Source: Izhakiella australiensis (GTDB lineage: Bacteria > Pseudomonadota > Gammaproteobacteria > Enterobacterales > Enterobacteriaceae). Taken from it: a stretch of DNA of 64,000 nucleotides. Below, in pieces: positions 8,483 to 17,138 of the stretch (positions are counted from its first letter, which is position 1; the number at the start of each line of letters is the position of its first letter). The DNA lies in contig NZ_MRUL01000002.1 of the NCBI RefSeq assembly GCF_002006995.1, forward strand, positions 372,001-436,000. Direction: 5' to 3'. Made by a program: the position numbers and the translations under genes. The notes beneath the pieces were generated by a model. The model worked only from the letters and a program-made list of their open reading frames with translations. It ran no database searches and was not told the DNA's origin.

Positions 8483-8626
8483 ATATCGCTGGCTGAAAAA
8501 CTCATTAACGCGGTTGCCGATGTAACAAACAGCGCAACCCGCGTTTTTCTGACTGGTATGATAGAAGCGTCTAAGCGCAATCCGTATATTCCTCAGCAAC
8601 AAAACCAAAAATCTGCTGAGGATTAA
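8483..8626 (+). pseudogene. Possible out-of-frame remnant of the receiver gene's C-terminus
   Basis: In the frame two bases shifted from the upstream receiver, this stretch reads SLAEKLINAVADV, then RVFLTGMIEASKRN, and stops just before the next gene. It matches helix 5 and linker of the neighbouring regulator (MLWRAINAVLDGEV, ERGLMDSLFRRD). The simplest reading is that about 98 bases were inserted after the LSL codons near 8391, breaking the frame. It overlaps the conserved leader block of the next gene, so the similarity could be partly coincidental. Confidence 0.4.
8540..8565 (+). promoter_or_regulatory. Conserved promoter-like block of regulator copy 1
   Basis: These 26 bases are identical to 15924-15949, and in both places the block starts exactly 90 bases before the regulator ATG, although the following leader has diverged. 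It contains TGGTATGAT, an extended -10 element (TG-N-TATGAT, hexamer at 8557-8562). No good -35 is seen, as is usual for extended -10 promoters. Confidence 0.5.
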
Positions 8627-8629
8627 GAA

Positions 8630-9313
8630 ATGTCTGTGAATATTGTGATTGCTGATGAACACACGCTGATCCGCCGCGGTATGCTTTCAATGATTAATAC
8701 CATGTCCGCAGCCAACACCGCTCCGGATAATATTAAATTCAATGTCATTGGCGATACCGACTCACCGGCTGAACTGGTAAACCTGCTTTCCCGCGATCGG
8801 ATTGATATTCTGTTCCTTGGCTTTTCACTTAATACCCGCAAAACGCAAAGTCCGGTTTCAGAACTGGACGGCACCGCCCTGATTAAGTGGCTGGCAGGCC
8901 GATTCCCACAGACAAAGATCGTCGTACTCTCTCCGTTTCGCAACACCAACGTTATCCGCATGGCGCTGGAAGCCGGCGCCCGGGGCTACGTCAGCCGCGA
9001 AACCTGCGAGCGCATGCTGTGGCGCGCAATCAACGCGGTACTTGACGGGGAAGTGTATATCGAACGCGGCCTGATGGACTCGCTGTTCCGCCGCGATACT
9101 CTGCTCGGCCAGGAGCTGACCACCCGTGAAAACGACGTGCTGCGGATGCTGTGTCGCGGGCTGTCGCTGACCGCCATCTCGGCAAAAATAAATCTGAGCA
9201 ATAAGACCGTCAGCGCCCATAAGCTGCGGGCCATGGAGAAGCTTGGAGTACAAAGCGACTGCCAGCTTTACTGCCTGCTGGCGCAGACGCGGATGTTTGA
9301 TATCGCCATTTGA
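8630..9313 (+). CDS. LuxR/RcsB-family regulator with atypical receiver, copy 1
   Basis: The 227-residue protein has an N-terminal receiver-like domain (1-125) and a C-terminal LuxR-type helix-turn-helix (about 160-220: ELTTRENDVLRMLCRGLSLT, then NLSNKTVSAHKLRAMEKLGV). The overall layout matches RcsB. The acidic pair is present (ADEH), but the phospho-acceptor Asp is replaced by Gly (DILFLGFSLN) and the usual Lys by Ser-Arg, so activity is probably controlled without phosphorylation. From residue 62 (LFLGFSLN) to the end it is identical to the copy at 16014. GAGG precedes the ATG by 8 bases. The giant invasin gene lies convergent downstream, so control of surface adhesion is a reasonable inference. 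Confidence 0.8.
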   Translation: MSVNIVIADEHTLIRRGMLSMINTMSAANTAPDNIKFNVIGDTDSPAELVNLLSRDRIDILFLGFSLNTRKTQSPVSELDGTALIKWLAGRFPQTKIVVLSPFRNTNVIRMALEAGARGYVSRETCERMLWRAINAVLDGEVYIERGLMDSLFRRDTLLGQELTTRENDVLRMLCRGLSLTAISAKINLSNKTVSAHKLRAMEKLGVQSDCQLYCLLAQTRMFDIAI

Positions 9314-9337
9314 TTTCCCCATATCACCGCTGAATAT

Positions 9338-9373
9338 GAAAACGCCCCGCCTGCAATCAGGCGGGGCGTTTTC
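9338..9373. terminator. Bidirectional terminator between regulator copy 1 and invasin
   Basis: A 16-bp perfect stem (GAAAACGCCCCGCCTG at 9338-9353 with its complement at 9358-9373) encloses a 4-base loop. A-rich and T-rich flanks make it usable from both strands. It separates two convergent genes and ends one base before the invasin stop codon. Confidence 0.9.
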
Positions 9374-9374
9374 T

Positions 9375-12300
9375 TTAGTTTGCTTTTACCGTGGTTTGCC
9401 AGTCAGCAGGGGCGGTATACCAATCCTTTTTACCATCTCCCATATAAAGCGAGGTTGACGGCATTCTGTTTGATTTACAAATCCAGGCCCGGATGTGCAG
9501 TTTTTGCCCACCAGTGCCTGACGCTTGCTTAACAAAGGTAACGCCGTCAGTGTCAGTGGTCGTGGTGAATGACGCCTCGCTTGGCATAACCAACGGAGGT
9601 TCGCCGCCTACGCCTGGCCCGGGAAGCCCCGGAATAGCACCGCGGTAAATTTTAAAACAAACTTCAACGTTGCCCACCGGCCGGCCTTTATTATCAACAA
9701 CATAAACCTGCGGTTCATAAACCCAGGGCTTAACAAAATTATAATAGTAATAATGTTTCACCTGAGCGATATGCCAGGTCACGGGTTCGCTAACGCTCAC
9801 TATGCTGCTTAACACTTCAGCGCCTTGTACATTTTGCTGACTGCCCTTAGGCGTTATACGCAGCTGCACTTCATAGCCGGCGTACGATGCATCCGGGGTG
9901 AACTGCCTGCTTTTGCTATCTGACTTCTGCGACTTCTGCCAGCTGGTGTCGCCGACTTTGCGCCAGTACCACTGATATAAAGACGCATCGGCACCGGTAC
10001 CCTGTGCATCAAAATCATAGCGTCCGCTGAGCGGGGTATTTGGTAATACGCTGCCTGAAGGGGAAACCGACAGATTGCGCACCGCAGGGATGCCGTAAAC
10101 GGTCACCACATTAGTGAATGCTTCTGTCCCCCTGATGCTCTGCTTATTGCCTCTGGGGGTAATACCGAGGCGGACTTCATAGCCGGCATAGGAAGCATCG
10201 GGCGTGAACTCTGTGCTTTGCGCGCCAGATTTTTGCGCGCGCTGCCAGCTGCTATCACCGACTTTTCGCCAGTACCACTGATATAAAGACGCATCCTCGC
10301 CGGTGCCCTGGGCATCGAAATCATAGCGGGCCTTCAGTGCCGTGTCTGCTGCGGCGCTGCCTGAAGGAGAAACCGACTGATTGCGCGCTACGGGCGTGCC
10401 GTAAACGGTCACTACGCTAGTGAATACTTCTGTTCCCCTGATGCTCTGCTTATTGCCTCTGGGGGTAATACCGAGGCGGACTTCATAACCGGCATAGGAA
10501 GCATCGGGCGTGAACTCTGTGCTTTGCGCGCCAGATTTTTGCGCGCGCTGCCAGCTGCTATCACCGACTTTTCGCCAGTACCACTGATATAAAGACGCAT
10601 CCTCGCCGGTGCCCTGGGCATCGAAATCATAACGGCCGGTCAGCAAGGTGTTTGCGTTGACAGTCGCCGAAGAAGAAACCATCTGGTTGCGCACCGCAGG
10701 CGCTGCGTAAATCGATACCGCGTTGCTGAATACTTCCTGTCCGGTCACCGCGCGGTCGCTGCCTTTCGGCGTGACGCCAACCCGCACCTCATAGCCAGCG
10801 TATGACGCATCCGGGGTGAACTGCTTGTTTTTGCTGTCGGACTTTTGTGACTTTTGCCAGCTGGTGTCGCCGACTTTGCGCCAGTACCACTGATAGAGCG
10901 ACGCATCACTGCCCGTTCCCTGAGCATCAAAGCCACGATAGCTGGCGCTGAGACCGCCATTGATTTGGCCCGATCCCGCCGGGGTAACGCTGGCGCTGGC
11001 AATGGCGGGGATGCCGTAAGTGTCGATGCGCACTGAAACGGAAGCCGCGCGATAGTTCGTCGATGCATCCTGGCGGAAAGTCAGGCTCCCCCACCCGGCT
11101 TTTAGCGCAGTTACCTGCCCGCTATTCGTCACGCTCAGCACACCCTTATCGGCGTCAGCGCCAAACGTGCGCTTACCGTCGCTGTCACTGGTGACCGCAA
11201 CTTGCTGCGTGCCACCTTTCTGCATTACCTCAGCAAAGCTTACGTGGATATCCGGCGTTTTTGGCTCAACCGTTACCGCCACCGCTAAAGGTGAAGGTGC
11301 CTGATGCGTGGCCGTCGCCGCCTGGGTGACGGTCACCGTGGTGCTGCCGGCGCCGGTAAAGGTCAGCTGGCCGCTACTATTGACGCTGACCACGTTGTCA
11401 TTACCGGAACGATAGCTCAGCGCGCCGCCATCATTGCCGCCGCCAACCGTCAGCTTCTGCGCCTTATCGCCGTAGGTAACCTTAACCGCCTGCGCGCTCA
11501 GCACTGGCGCATCGGCCAGCGCAACGGTTATCCCCCACGAGTAAGAGGCGGGCTGGTAGTTTGCCGACTCCGCAATCTGGAAGGCCAGGTTGCCCGAGCC
11601 GGTTTTCAGCGCCGTGACCAGGCCGCCGCTGGTCACCTCAAGCACCCCGGCGCCGAGGTCAAGGCTATATTGCTGACGGCCATCGCTGTCGCTGGTGACC
11701 GTAACTTGCTGCGTGCCGCCAACCTGCATGGTACTGGCCATGCTGACGTTAACGTTCGGTGCTTTTTTATTTACCGTCACCGTCACCGCCAGCGGCGCCG
11801 GCGCCTGCTGGGTGGCCGTTGCCGCCTGGCTGACGGTCACCGTGGTGCTGCCGGCGCCGGTAAAGGTCAGCTGCCCGCTGCTATTGACGCTGACCACGCT
11901 GTCATTACCGGAACGATAGCTCAGGGCGCCGCCGTCATTGCCGCCGCCAACCGTCAGCTTCTGCGCCTTATCGCCATAGGTCACTCTGACCGCCTGCGCG
12001 CTCAGTACTGGCGCATCGGCCAGCGCAACGGTTATCTTCCACGAGTATGAAGCGGCCAGGTAGTTTGCCGACTCCGCAATCTGGAAGGCCAGGTTGCCCG
12101 AGCCGGTTTTCAGCGCCGTGACCAGGCCGCCGCTGGTCACCTCAAGCACCCCGGCGCCGAGGTCAAGGCTATATTGCTGACGGCCATCGCTGTCGCTGGT
12201 GACCGTAACTTGCTGCGTGCCGCCAACCTGCATGGTACTGGCCATGCTGACGTTAACGTTCGGTGCTTTTTTATTTACCGTCACCGTCACCGCCAGCGGC

Positions 12301-15300
12301 GCCGGCGCCTGCTGGGTGGCCGTTGCCGCCTGGCTGACGGTCACCGTGGTGCTACCAGCTCCGGTAAAGGTCAGCTGCCCGTCAGCATCAACGCTCACAA
12401 TGTTTTCATTGCCGGAGCGATAGCTCAGGGCGCCGCCATCATTGCCACCGCTGACCGTCAGACTACGTGACTTGTCGCCGTAGGTCGCCGTTATTGCCGG
12501 GGCGATCAGCTCAGGGGCCAGGCCTTTAGCTATCGTCACCTTTGCGCTGGCATTCTCCGGCGCCAGCTGCGTTTCAGTCTCGTGCTGGCTAACCGTTATT
12601 TTTGCTGCGCCAATACCGTTCAGCGTCAGCTGGCCACGTTGATTAACCGTCACCACCGCTTCATTATCTGAGTGATAGAACAGTGTGCTGTTGTTGCCAC
12701 CGGTTACCTGCAAGGCTGGCGCCGTATCCCCCCAGCTGAGCGAAACATCATCCACCGACAGCGGCTCGGTGTGATTTTTTTGCAGCGCCAGCGTGAGGCT
12801 GGTGCGGCGATCTTTATCACTCAGAATTGCCTCGACGCGCCAGGTTCCCGCAGCAAAAAGCGCAGGAACAGGCAGCTCAACGGTGGTTACCCCGGCACTA
12901 TCGGTACGGCTGGTAGCGGCTTCTTTACCATTACTTAGCCAGCGTACCGGCCGATCGGTAACGCCCAGCTGGTTTTCCTCCTTCAGCGCCAGCGTAAAGG
13001 TTAACGGATCGGCGCCAACTAACACCTGCTGAACATTATCTTTAACCGACAGCTGCATTTCCGGCTCTACCTGCAACACCTTCAGCCGGGCCGTTGCCTG
13101 CTGAGGGGATGCACTGGCGTAGGTCACCGCGGCGCTATCATGCAGTGAAGCGACTATTTCATTGCGCCCCGCAGTGGTGATGCTTTCCAGCATAACGCTG
13201 GCGCGTCCTTCGCTGTCGGTGCGGGTTTGCGCCGAGCTGAGCGAACCTGGCGACGTCGCCCCTTGATGCCACCAGATAGCTCGATCGGCCAGCGCACGAC
13301 CATGTTCATCTACCGCTTTAACGCTGAACTGGATTTTGCCGGTTTGCGATTTGAGATATTTGACCGTCACGTCATCAACCCTGACGCCGTTATTCAGCGG
13401 TTCAAATTTCATATCAACCAGCTTCAGCGTTGGCCCGGCGATCTGCGCCATAGCCGGCGCGCCGCGTAGATTATTCTTGTTCTGAGGGATGACCTGGAAT
13501 ACCAGATCCTTATCAATATCGTCAGCGGCTACCTGATAGCTTGCGCCGGTTGCCAGCGGCTGTGTCATCGCATCGGCATGGAACCATTGCAGCACAGAAC
13601 CGCTCTCCGCCTCACCCTGATTGGCGTTATACACATAGCTGCCCGTTAGCGTATTCCCTATTGCGGCTTCACCTTGGATCTGCACATCGCTGGCCGAGGG
13701 AGCAAAATCGCCGGGCTGTACGCTCAGACGGTACTGAGCAACCGCCGCCGGCGCGGTATCTTTCATCGAAGCAAACAGCTCTGCGATAATCACCGCCTGC
13801 CCGACCTGTAACGGCACCACACGCCCGCTGGCAACATCAACGGTGGCGACTTGCGGCTGCGTTGAGCTGTATACGACATGGGCATTTTCTGAGCCTTTCA
13901 CGGCATTAATAAACGCCACACTGCCGGCCCGTACCGCGAGCTCCGCCGGGTCAAAATAGATATGCCAGCTTTTCTTCTGCTCTTTATAGGCCAGAACAAT
14001 ATTGTTGTTACGATGAACAAAATCGGTGCGTGATGCCTGTAGTGAAGGCAGCGCCTGAGCATTATCCGCATTGAGCATTTCCGCAAGCGATCGACCAAAT
14101 TCCCAGCTAAATTCCACGCCGACGTTAATGTTGTTACTCTGCCCGCTAATAAATTGCTTTTCGCCGTGCAGCGCAATCAGCGGCAGCGGCTGCCATTTAA
14201 GGCCGATCTTCATGCCGTAGGGATTTTTGCTGGCCTGATTACGACTGCCAGTGACATCGACCTTCTCGCCATACCACTTATAAAATTCCGTCCAGCCGTA
14301 AACGGTGCGCGCCAGAGCGACCTCAAAGCTGAGATCCCACCCGCGCGCTGCACGTTCGTAAAGGACATAGTGATCGCTGTCTGAAAGGAAAGGCGCATCT
14401 GAGCGCTTCCATTCACTGAGCGGCAGATAATAGTTGAACGCCCCGTGCAGGCGATCACTCCACAACTCAAGACCCATACCCAGCCGGCTATGATGACGAG
14501 TGACATCTTTATCGTAAAAGGCATTCACCCCGCCAAGGAGCTGAGGATTAAAATTATGCCGCCAACCAATACCGGCGTTAAAAATATTACGTTCATTCCA
14601 GCGATGGCCGTTCATCTGAACAAACAGCGTATCCTGTTTCCCGTTAATAAAAGGGTATAAATAGTCCAGACCCAGATCTGAGCTGCTGCCTTTGCTCAGT
14701 CCGGCGCCGGCGGTGACGCGCGCGCGCGCGCCTGACTGGCTAAGCCAGTTTTCCACTTCGGCGGTCAGGGAAGCACTGAGGGCATTTTCCGCCTGAGTAC
14801 GTGCGCTGCTGACGGCACCGTTATGCTGGGCTGACTGCCAGAACGATCCCAGTATATTACGCAGCTTTTCCGAACCCTCACTGGTACCCGCTACCGCCGT
14901 GCGGCTTTCATCTGGCACGATCACCCACTGCCCCGGCAAATTCACCAGCTGCGAGCTGTGTTTTACGTGACGATTCAGCTTGATTAATTGCTCCGGCGCA
15001 AGCTTATAACGCCAGGCAAAGTCGCTCATGCTCTCGTTTTCAGGCATTAAAACCAGCTTTACGCGCGGATAAATCTGCGCTAAGCGACCATCGGCGGGTA
15101 ATAAAGAAGATGAAGTAAAAGTGAGCCCATGCTGCTGCGCCAGCTGACGCTGCCAACGGTCAACATCGCTTATTTTCAGCGATAATTGCTTAGCGACATC
15201 CTGCCAGCTTTTGTCTGCTGGCTTCTGGTAAAGAATATAGCCTGGGGCATCAGCATTTTTTTGTATCGTCAAAGGAGTGGCTTTAAGTCCGTTGGGAAAA

Positions 15301-15383
15301 AATAACACCAACAGCGTAAAGACATAATGAAAGATGACAACACAAGCAACGTTTTTTCGGACGCGATAACTAATGGCACTCAA
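9375..15383 (-). CDS. Giant invasin/intimin-like inverse autotransporter adhesin
   Basis: The 2002-residue protein has the order of the inverse autotransporter family. A signal peptide (hydrophobic stretch about 12-31) comes first, then a LysM-like periplasmic segment (about 110-157) and a 12-strand outer-membrane beta barrel (about 205-435: GLDYLYPFING, FNAGIGWRHN, YDKDVTRHHSRLGMGLELW). A long passenger of Ig-like (BIG-type) domains follows. Residues about 970-1450 contain 168-residue units that are nearly identical, and about 1460-1870 contain four 102-residue units starting near YQWYWRKVGD. A distinct C-terminal domain with two Cys (1870-2002) is probably the tip. No ATG suits; the frame starts with TTG preceded by GTGAG. 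It should mediate adhesion to host cells or surfaces or between cells. The target is unknown. Confidence 0.9.
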   Translation of the reverse strand: MSAISYRVRKNVACVVIFHYVFTLLVLFFPNGLKATPLTIQKNADAPGYILYQKPADKSWQDVAKQLSLKISDVDRWQRQLAQQHGLTFTSSSLLPADGRLAQIYPRVKLVLMPENESMSDFAWRYKLAPEQLIKLNRHVKHSSQLVNLPGQWVIVPDESRTAVAGTSEGSEKLRNILGSFWQSAQHNGAVSSARTQAENALSASLTAEVENWLSQSGARARVTAGAGLSKGSSSDLGLDYLYPFINGKQDTLFVQMNGHRWNERNIFNAGIGWRHNFNPQLLGGVNAFYDKDVTRHHSRLGMGLELWSDRLHGAFNYYLPLSEWKRSDAPFLSDSDHYVLYERAARGWDLSFEVALARTVYGWTEFYKWYGEKVDVTGSRNQASKNPYGMKIGLKWQPLPLIALHGEKQFISGQSNNINVGVEFSWEFGRSLAEMLNADNAQALPSLQASRTDFVHRNNNIVLAYKEQKKSWHIYFDPAELAVRAGSVAFINAVKGSENAHVVYSSTQPQVATVDVASGRVVPLQVGQAVIIAELFASMKDTAPAAVAQYRLSVQPGDFAPSASDVQIQGEAAIGNTLTGSYVYNANQGEAESGSVLQWFHADAMTQPLATGASYQVAADDIDKDLVFQVIPQNKNNLRGAPAMAQIAGPTLKLVDMKFEPLNNGVRVDDVTVKYLKSQTGKIQFSVKAVDEHGRALADRAIWWHQGATSPGSLSSAQTRTDSEGRASVMLESITTAGRNEIVASLHDSAAVTYASASPQQATARLKVLQVEPEMQLSVKDNVQQVLVGADPLTFTLALKEENQLGVTDRPVRWLSNGKEAATSRTDSAGVTTVELPVPALFAAGTWRVEAILSDKDRRTSLTLALQKNHTEPLSVDDVSLSWGDTAPALQVTGGNNSTLFYHSDNEAVVTVNQRGQLTLNGIGAAKITVSQHETETQLAPENASAKVTIAKGLAPELIAPAITATYGDKSRSLTVSGGNDGGALSYRSGNENIVSVDADGQLTFTGAGSTTVTVSQAATATQQAPAPLAVTVTVNKKAPNVNVSMASTMQVGGTQQVTVTSDSDGRQQYSLDLGAGVLEVTSGGLVTALKTGSGNLAFQIAESANYLAASYSWKITVALADAPVLSAQAVRVTYGDKAQKLTVGGGNDGGALSYRSGNDSVVSVNSSGQLTFTGAGSTTVTVSQAATATQQAPAPLAVTVTVNKKAPNVNVSMASTMQVGGTQQVTVTSDSDGRQQYSLDLGAGVLEVTSGGLVTALKTGSGNLAFQIAESANYQPASYSWGITVALADAPVLSAQAVKVTYGDKAQKLTVGGGNDGGALSYRSGNDNVVSVNSSGQLTFTGAGSTTVTVTQAATATHQAPSPLAVAVTVEPKTPDIHVSFAEVMQKGGTQQVAVTSDSDGKRTFGADADKGVLSVTNSGQVTALKAGWGSLTFRQDASTNYRAASVSVRIDTYGIPAIASASVTPAGSGQINGGLSASYRGFDAQGTGSDASLYQWYWRKVGDTSWQKSQKSDSKNKQFTPDASYAGYEVRVGVTPKGSDRAVTGQEVFSNAVSIYAAPAVRNQMVSSSATVNANTLLTGRYDFDAQGTGEDASLYQWYWRKVGDSSWQRAQKSGAQSTEFTPDASYAGYEVRLGITPRGNKQSIRGTEVFTSVVTVYGTPVARNQSVSPSGSAAADTALKARYDFDAQGTGEDASLYQWYWRKVGDSSWQRAQKSGAQSTEFTPDASYAGYEVRLGITPRGNKQSIRGTEAFTNVVTVYGIPAVRNLSVSPSGSVLPNTPLSGRYDFDAQGTGADASLYQWYWRKVGDTSWQKSQKSDSKSRQFTPDASYAGYEVQLRITPKGSQQNVQGAEVLSSIVSVSEPVTWHIAQVKHYYYYNFVKPWVYEPQVYVVDNKGRPVGNVEVCFKIYRGAIPGLPGPGVGGEPPLVMPSEASFTTTTDTDGVTFVKQASGTGGQKLHIRAWICKSNRMPSTSLYMGDGKKDWYTAPADWQTTVKAN
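9785..11010 (-). repeat. Four 306-bp tandem repeats in the invasin gene
   Basis: The same segment (CGCCAGTACC and surroundings) recurs at 9961, 10267, 10573 and 10879, exactly 306 bases apart, encoding four 102-residue Ig-like units. The two middle copies are almost identical at the DNA level, including silent positions. Confidence 0.92.
11320..12470 (-). repeat. 504-bp tandem repeats in the invasin gene
   Basis: Matching segments occur at 11451, 11955 and 12459, a period of 504 bases (168 residues). The two complete units differ at only a few bases; the copy at the right is more diverged. Each unit encodes two Ig-like modules (YRSGN, GAGSTTVTV and VNKKAPNVNVSM signatures). Confidence 0.9.
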
Positions 15384-16013
15384 CTTAAACTCACTTAAAT
15401 ATACAATTAAATTTCATCCATTGCGCAGAGCCTGCATTGATATATTATTTTTATTCGCAGTGCACATTGCGGTATAAATCCCCCTACTTCATTTGGCTAT
15501 TGCTCTCGCAGAAAGGACATGTTTACTGAATCGTTAAATTAGCAATATTTCATTATCTGTAAAAAAGGCATTCTCCTTGATTAATTAAGAATTCTCTCTA
15601 TCCTGCCAGGAAAAGGCTGAAACAACACAAACCATTCACTTACTCCAGGGTAATAAAACAGGCAATCCGGCACCATAGGTTAACAATTATTGTTTTGTGA
15701 TTTTGTCATGATTCATTCATTAAAAGTCGTATTTTACTCTTAGCATTTATCATGAATTCATCAGTATTAACTCAAACATTTCAGGCAGGGAAAATATTAA
15801 TTTAGATAAAAGTCAATAGGTTACAACCATGGTTCAGCTACTCTTACTGAGTAACAACCATGGGGACTGCCCGGAGAGGTCGTGTTGCATCATGACCTTA
15901 ATGAACAGGGCTTTTTATAAATACGCGTTTTTCTGACTGGTATGATAGATGCCGCTGACCGCCATCTGTATATTTATTCCTAACGAAAACGAAAAACTAC
16001 TGAGGGTTACACC
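15384..16013. other. Intergenic region between invasin and regulator copy 2
   Basis: No gene is visible in about 630 AT-rich bases. They must hold the invasin promoter (leftwards) and the leader of regulator copy 2 (rightwards). ACAACCATGG occurs twice near 15827 and 15856. A short segment at 15924-15983 reads RVFLTGMIDAADRH and then stops, resembling the receiver-tail remnant found before copy 1. Confidence 0.5.
15924..15949 (+). promoter_or_regulatory. Conserved promoter-like block of regulator copy 2
   Basis: This is the perfect match of 8540-8565, again starting 90 bases before the ATG, with the extended -10 hexamer TATGAT at 15941-15946. Sequence upstream of the block is not shared between the copies. 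Confidence 0.5.
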
Positions 16014-16697
16014 ATGCCTGTGAATATTGTAATTGCTGATGAACATACGCTGATTCGTCGCGGTATGCTTTCAATGATTAATACCATGTCCGTGACTAAT
16101 ACCACCATGGACAATATTGAATTCAACGTTATTGGCGATACCGACTCACCGGCCGAGCTGGTAACCCTGCTTTCTCATTCACAGGTTGATATCCTGTTCC
16201 TCGGCTTTTCACTTAATACCCGCAAAACGCAAAGTCCGGTTTCAGAACTGGACGGCACCGCCCTGATTAAGTGGCTGGCAGGCCGATTCCCACAGACAAA
16301 GATCGTCGTACTTTCTCCGTTTCGCAACACCAACGTTATCCGCATGGCGCTGGAAGCCGGCGCCCGGGGCTACGTCAGCCGCGAAACCTGCGAGCGCATG
16401 CTGTGGCGCGCAATCAACGCGGTGCTCGACGGGGAAGTGTATATCGAACGCGGCCTGATGGACTCGCTGTTTCGCCGCGATACCCTGCTCGGCCAGGAGC
16501 TGACCACCCGCGAAAACGACGTGCTGCGGATGCTGTGTCGCGGGCTGTCGCTGACCGCCATCTCGGCAAAAATAAATCTGAGCAATAAGACCGTCAGCGC
16601 CCATAAACTGCGGGCCATGGAGAAGCTTGGAGTACAAAGCGACTGCCAGCTTTACTGTCTGCTGGCGCAAACGCGGATGTTTGATATCGCCATCTGA
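16014..16697 (+). CDS. LuxR/RcsB-family regulator with atypical receiver, copy 2
   Basis: The 227-residue paralogue of the 8630 gene has the same RcsB-like layout and lacks the phospho-acceptor Asp (DILFLGFSLN). The first 60 residues differ at a dozen positions from copy 1 (for example SVTNTTMDNIEFN versus SAANTAPDNIKFN). The remaining 165 residues are identical, with only a few silent base changes. That sharp boundary is what gene conversion would leave. It is read away from the divergent invasin gene, whose promoter lies in the shared upstream region. GAGG lies 8 bases before the ATG. Heterodimers of the two copies, or with RcsB, are possible. Confidence 0.8.
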   Translation: MPVNIVIADEHTLIRRGMLSMINTMSVTNTTMDNIEFNVIGDTDSPAELVTLLSHSQVDILFLGFSLNTRKTQSPVSELDGTALIKWLAGRFPQTKIVVLSPFRNTNVIRMALEAGARGYVSRETCERMLWRAINAVLDGEVYIERGLMDSLFRRDTLLGQELTTRENDVLRMLCRGLSLTAISAKINLSNKTVSAHKLRAMEKLGVQSDCQLYCLLAQTRMFDIAI

Positions 16698-16799
16698 TGC
16701 CGGGCTGCAGTTCCCGTCTGTATCAGGAAAGAATATATGCCAGCAAAAGAGCAAGTACAGGCAGCAAAAAATGCCTGTACTAAGCAGGCCTGATAATAG

Positions 16800-17138
16800 T
16801 TACTTTTCAATCAGTGACGCTGAAAAAAGATTAATAATCACGACGCCAATAATAATAAATGCGATACCAACTATAGCGGGCATATCAAGTTTTTGATGGT
16901 AATAAAAATAAGAAATCATTGATACAAGGATAATCCCCAGCCCGGCCCAAATGGCGTAAGCAATACCTAAATTAAGCACTTTCACCACGTGAGAAAGACC
17001 GTAAAATGAGATGGCATAACCAATCACAACAATCAGTGAGGGCACCAGCCGGGTAAAGCCATCAGAGGCTTTCACCATTGAGGTCGCAATGGTTTCAGCA
17101 ATCACTGAGACAAGTAAAAGCATATAGATTTTAATCAT
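16800..17138 (-). CDS. Small multidrug resistance (SMR, EmrE-type) exporter
   Basis: The 112-residue protein has four hydrophobic helices. The essential membrane Glu is at residue 15 (VIAETIATS, corresponding to E14 of EmrE). Family motifs include PSLIVVIGYAISFYGLS, the LNLGIAYAIWAGLG stretch of helix 3 and GVVIINLFS in helix 4. It acts as a dual-topology homodimer that exchanges protons for cationic drugs, quaternary ammonium compounds or guanidinium. The pattern resembles the Qac/EmrE branch more than Gdx/SugE. It stands alone, opposite to the chitinase gene. Confidence 0.88.
   Translation of the reverse strand: MIKIYMLLLVSVIAETIATSMVKASDGFTRLVPSLIVVIGYAISFYGLSHVVKVLNLGIAYAIWAGLGIILVSMISYFYYHQKLDMPAIVGIAFIIIGVVIINLFSASLIEK

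Noticed and set aside
11304-12470. Long plus-strand frames inside the invasin gene (248 and 98 codons)
   Set aside because: They are mirror frames of the repeated Ig-like coding sequence; the minus-strand frame has the family motifs and signal peptide.
16752-16781. Terminator after regulator copy 2
   Set aside because: AGTACAGGCA/TGCCTGTACT forms a good stem, but no T run follows, so it was not listed as a terminator.
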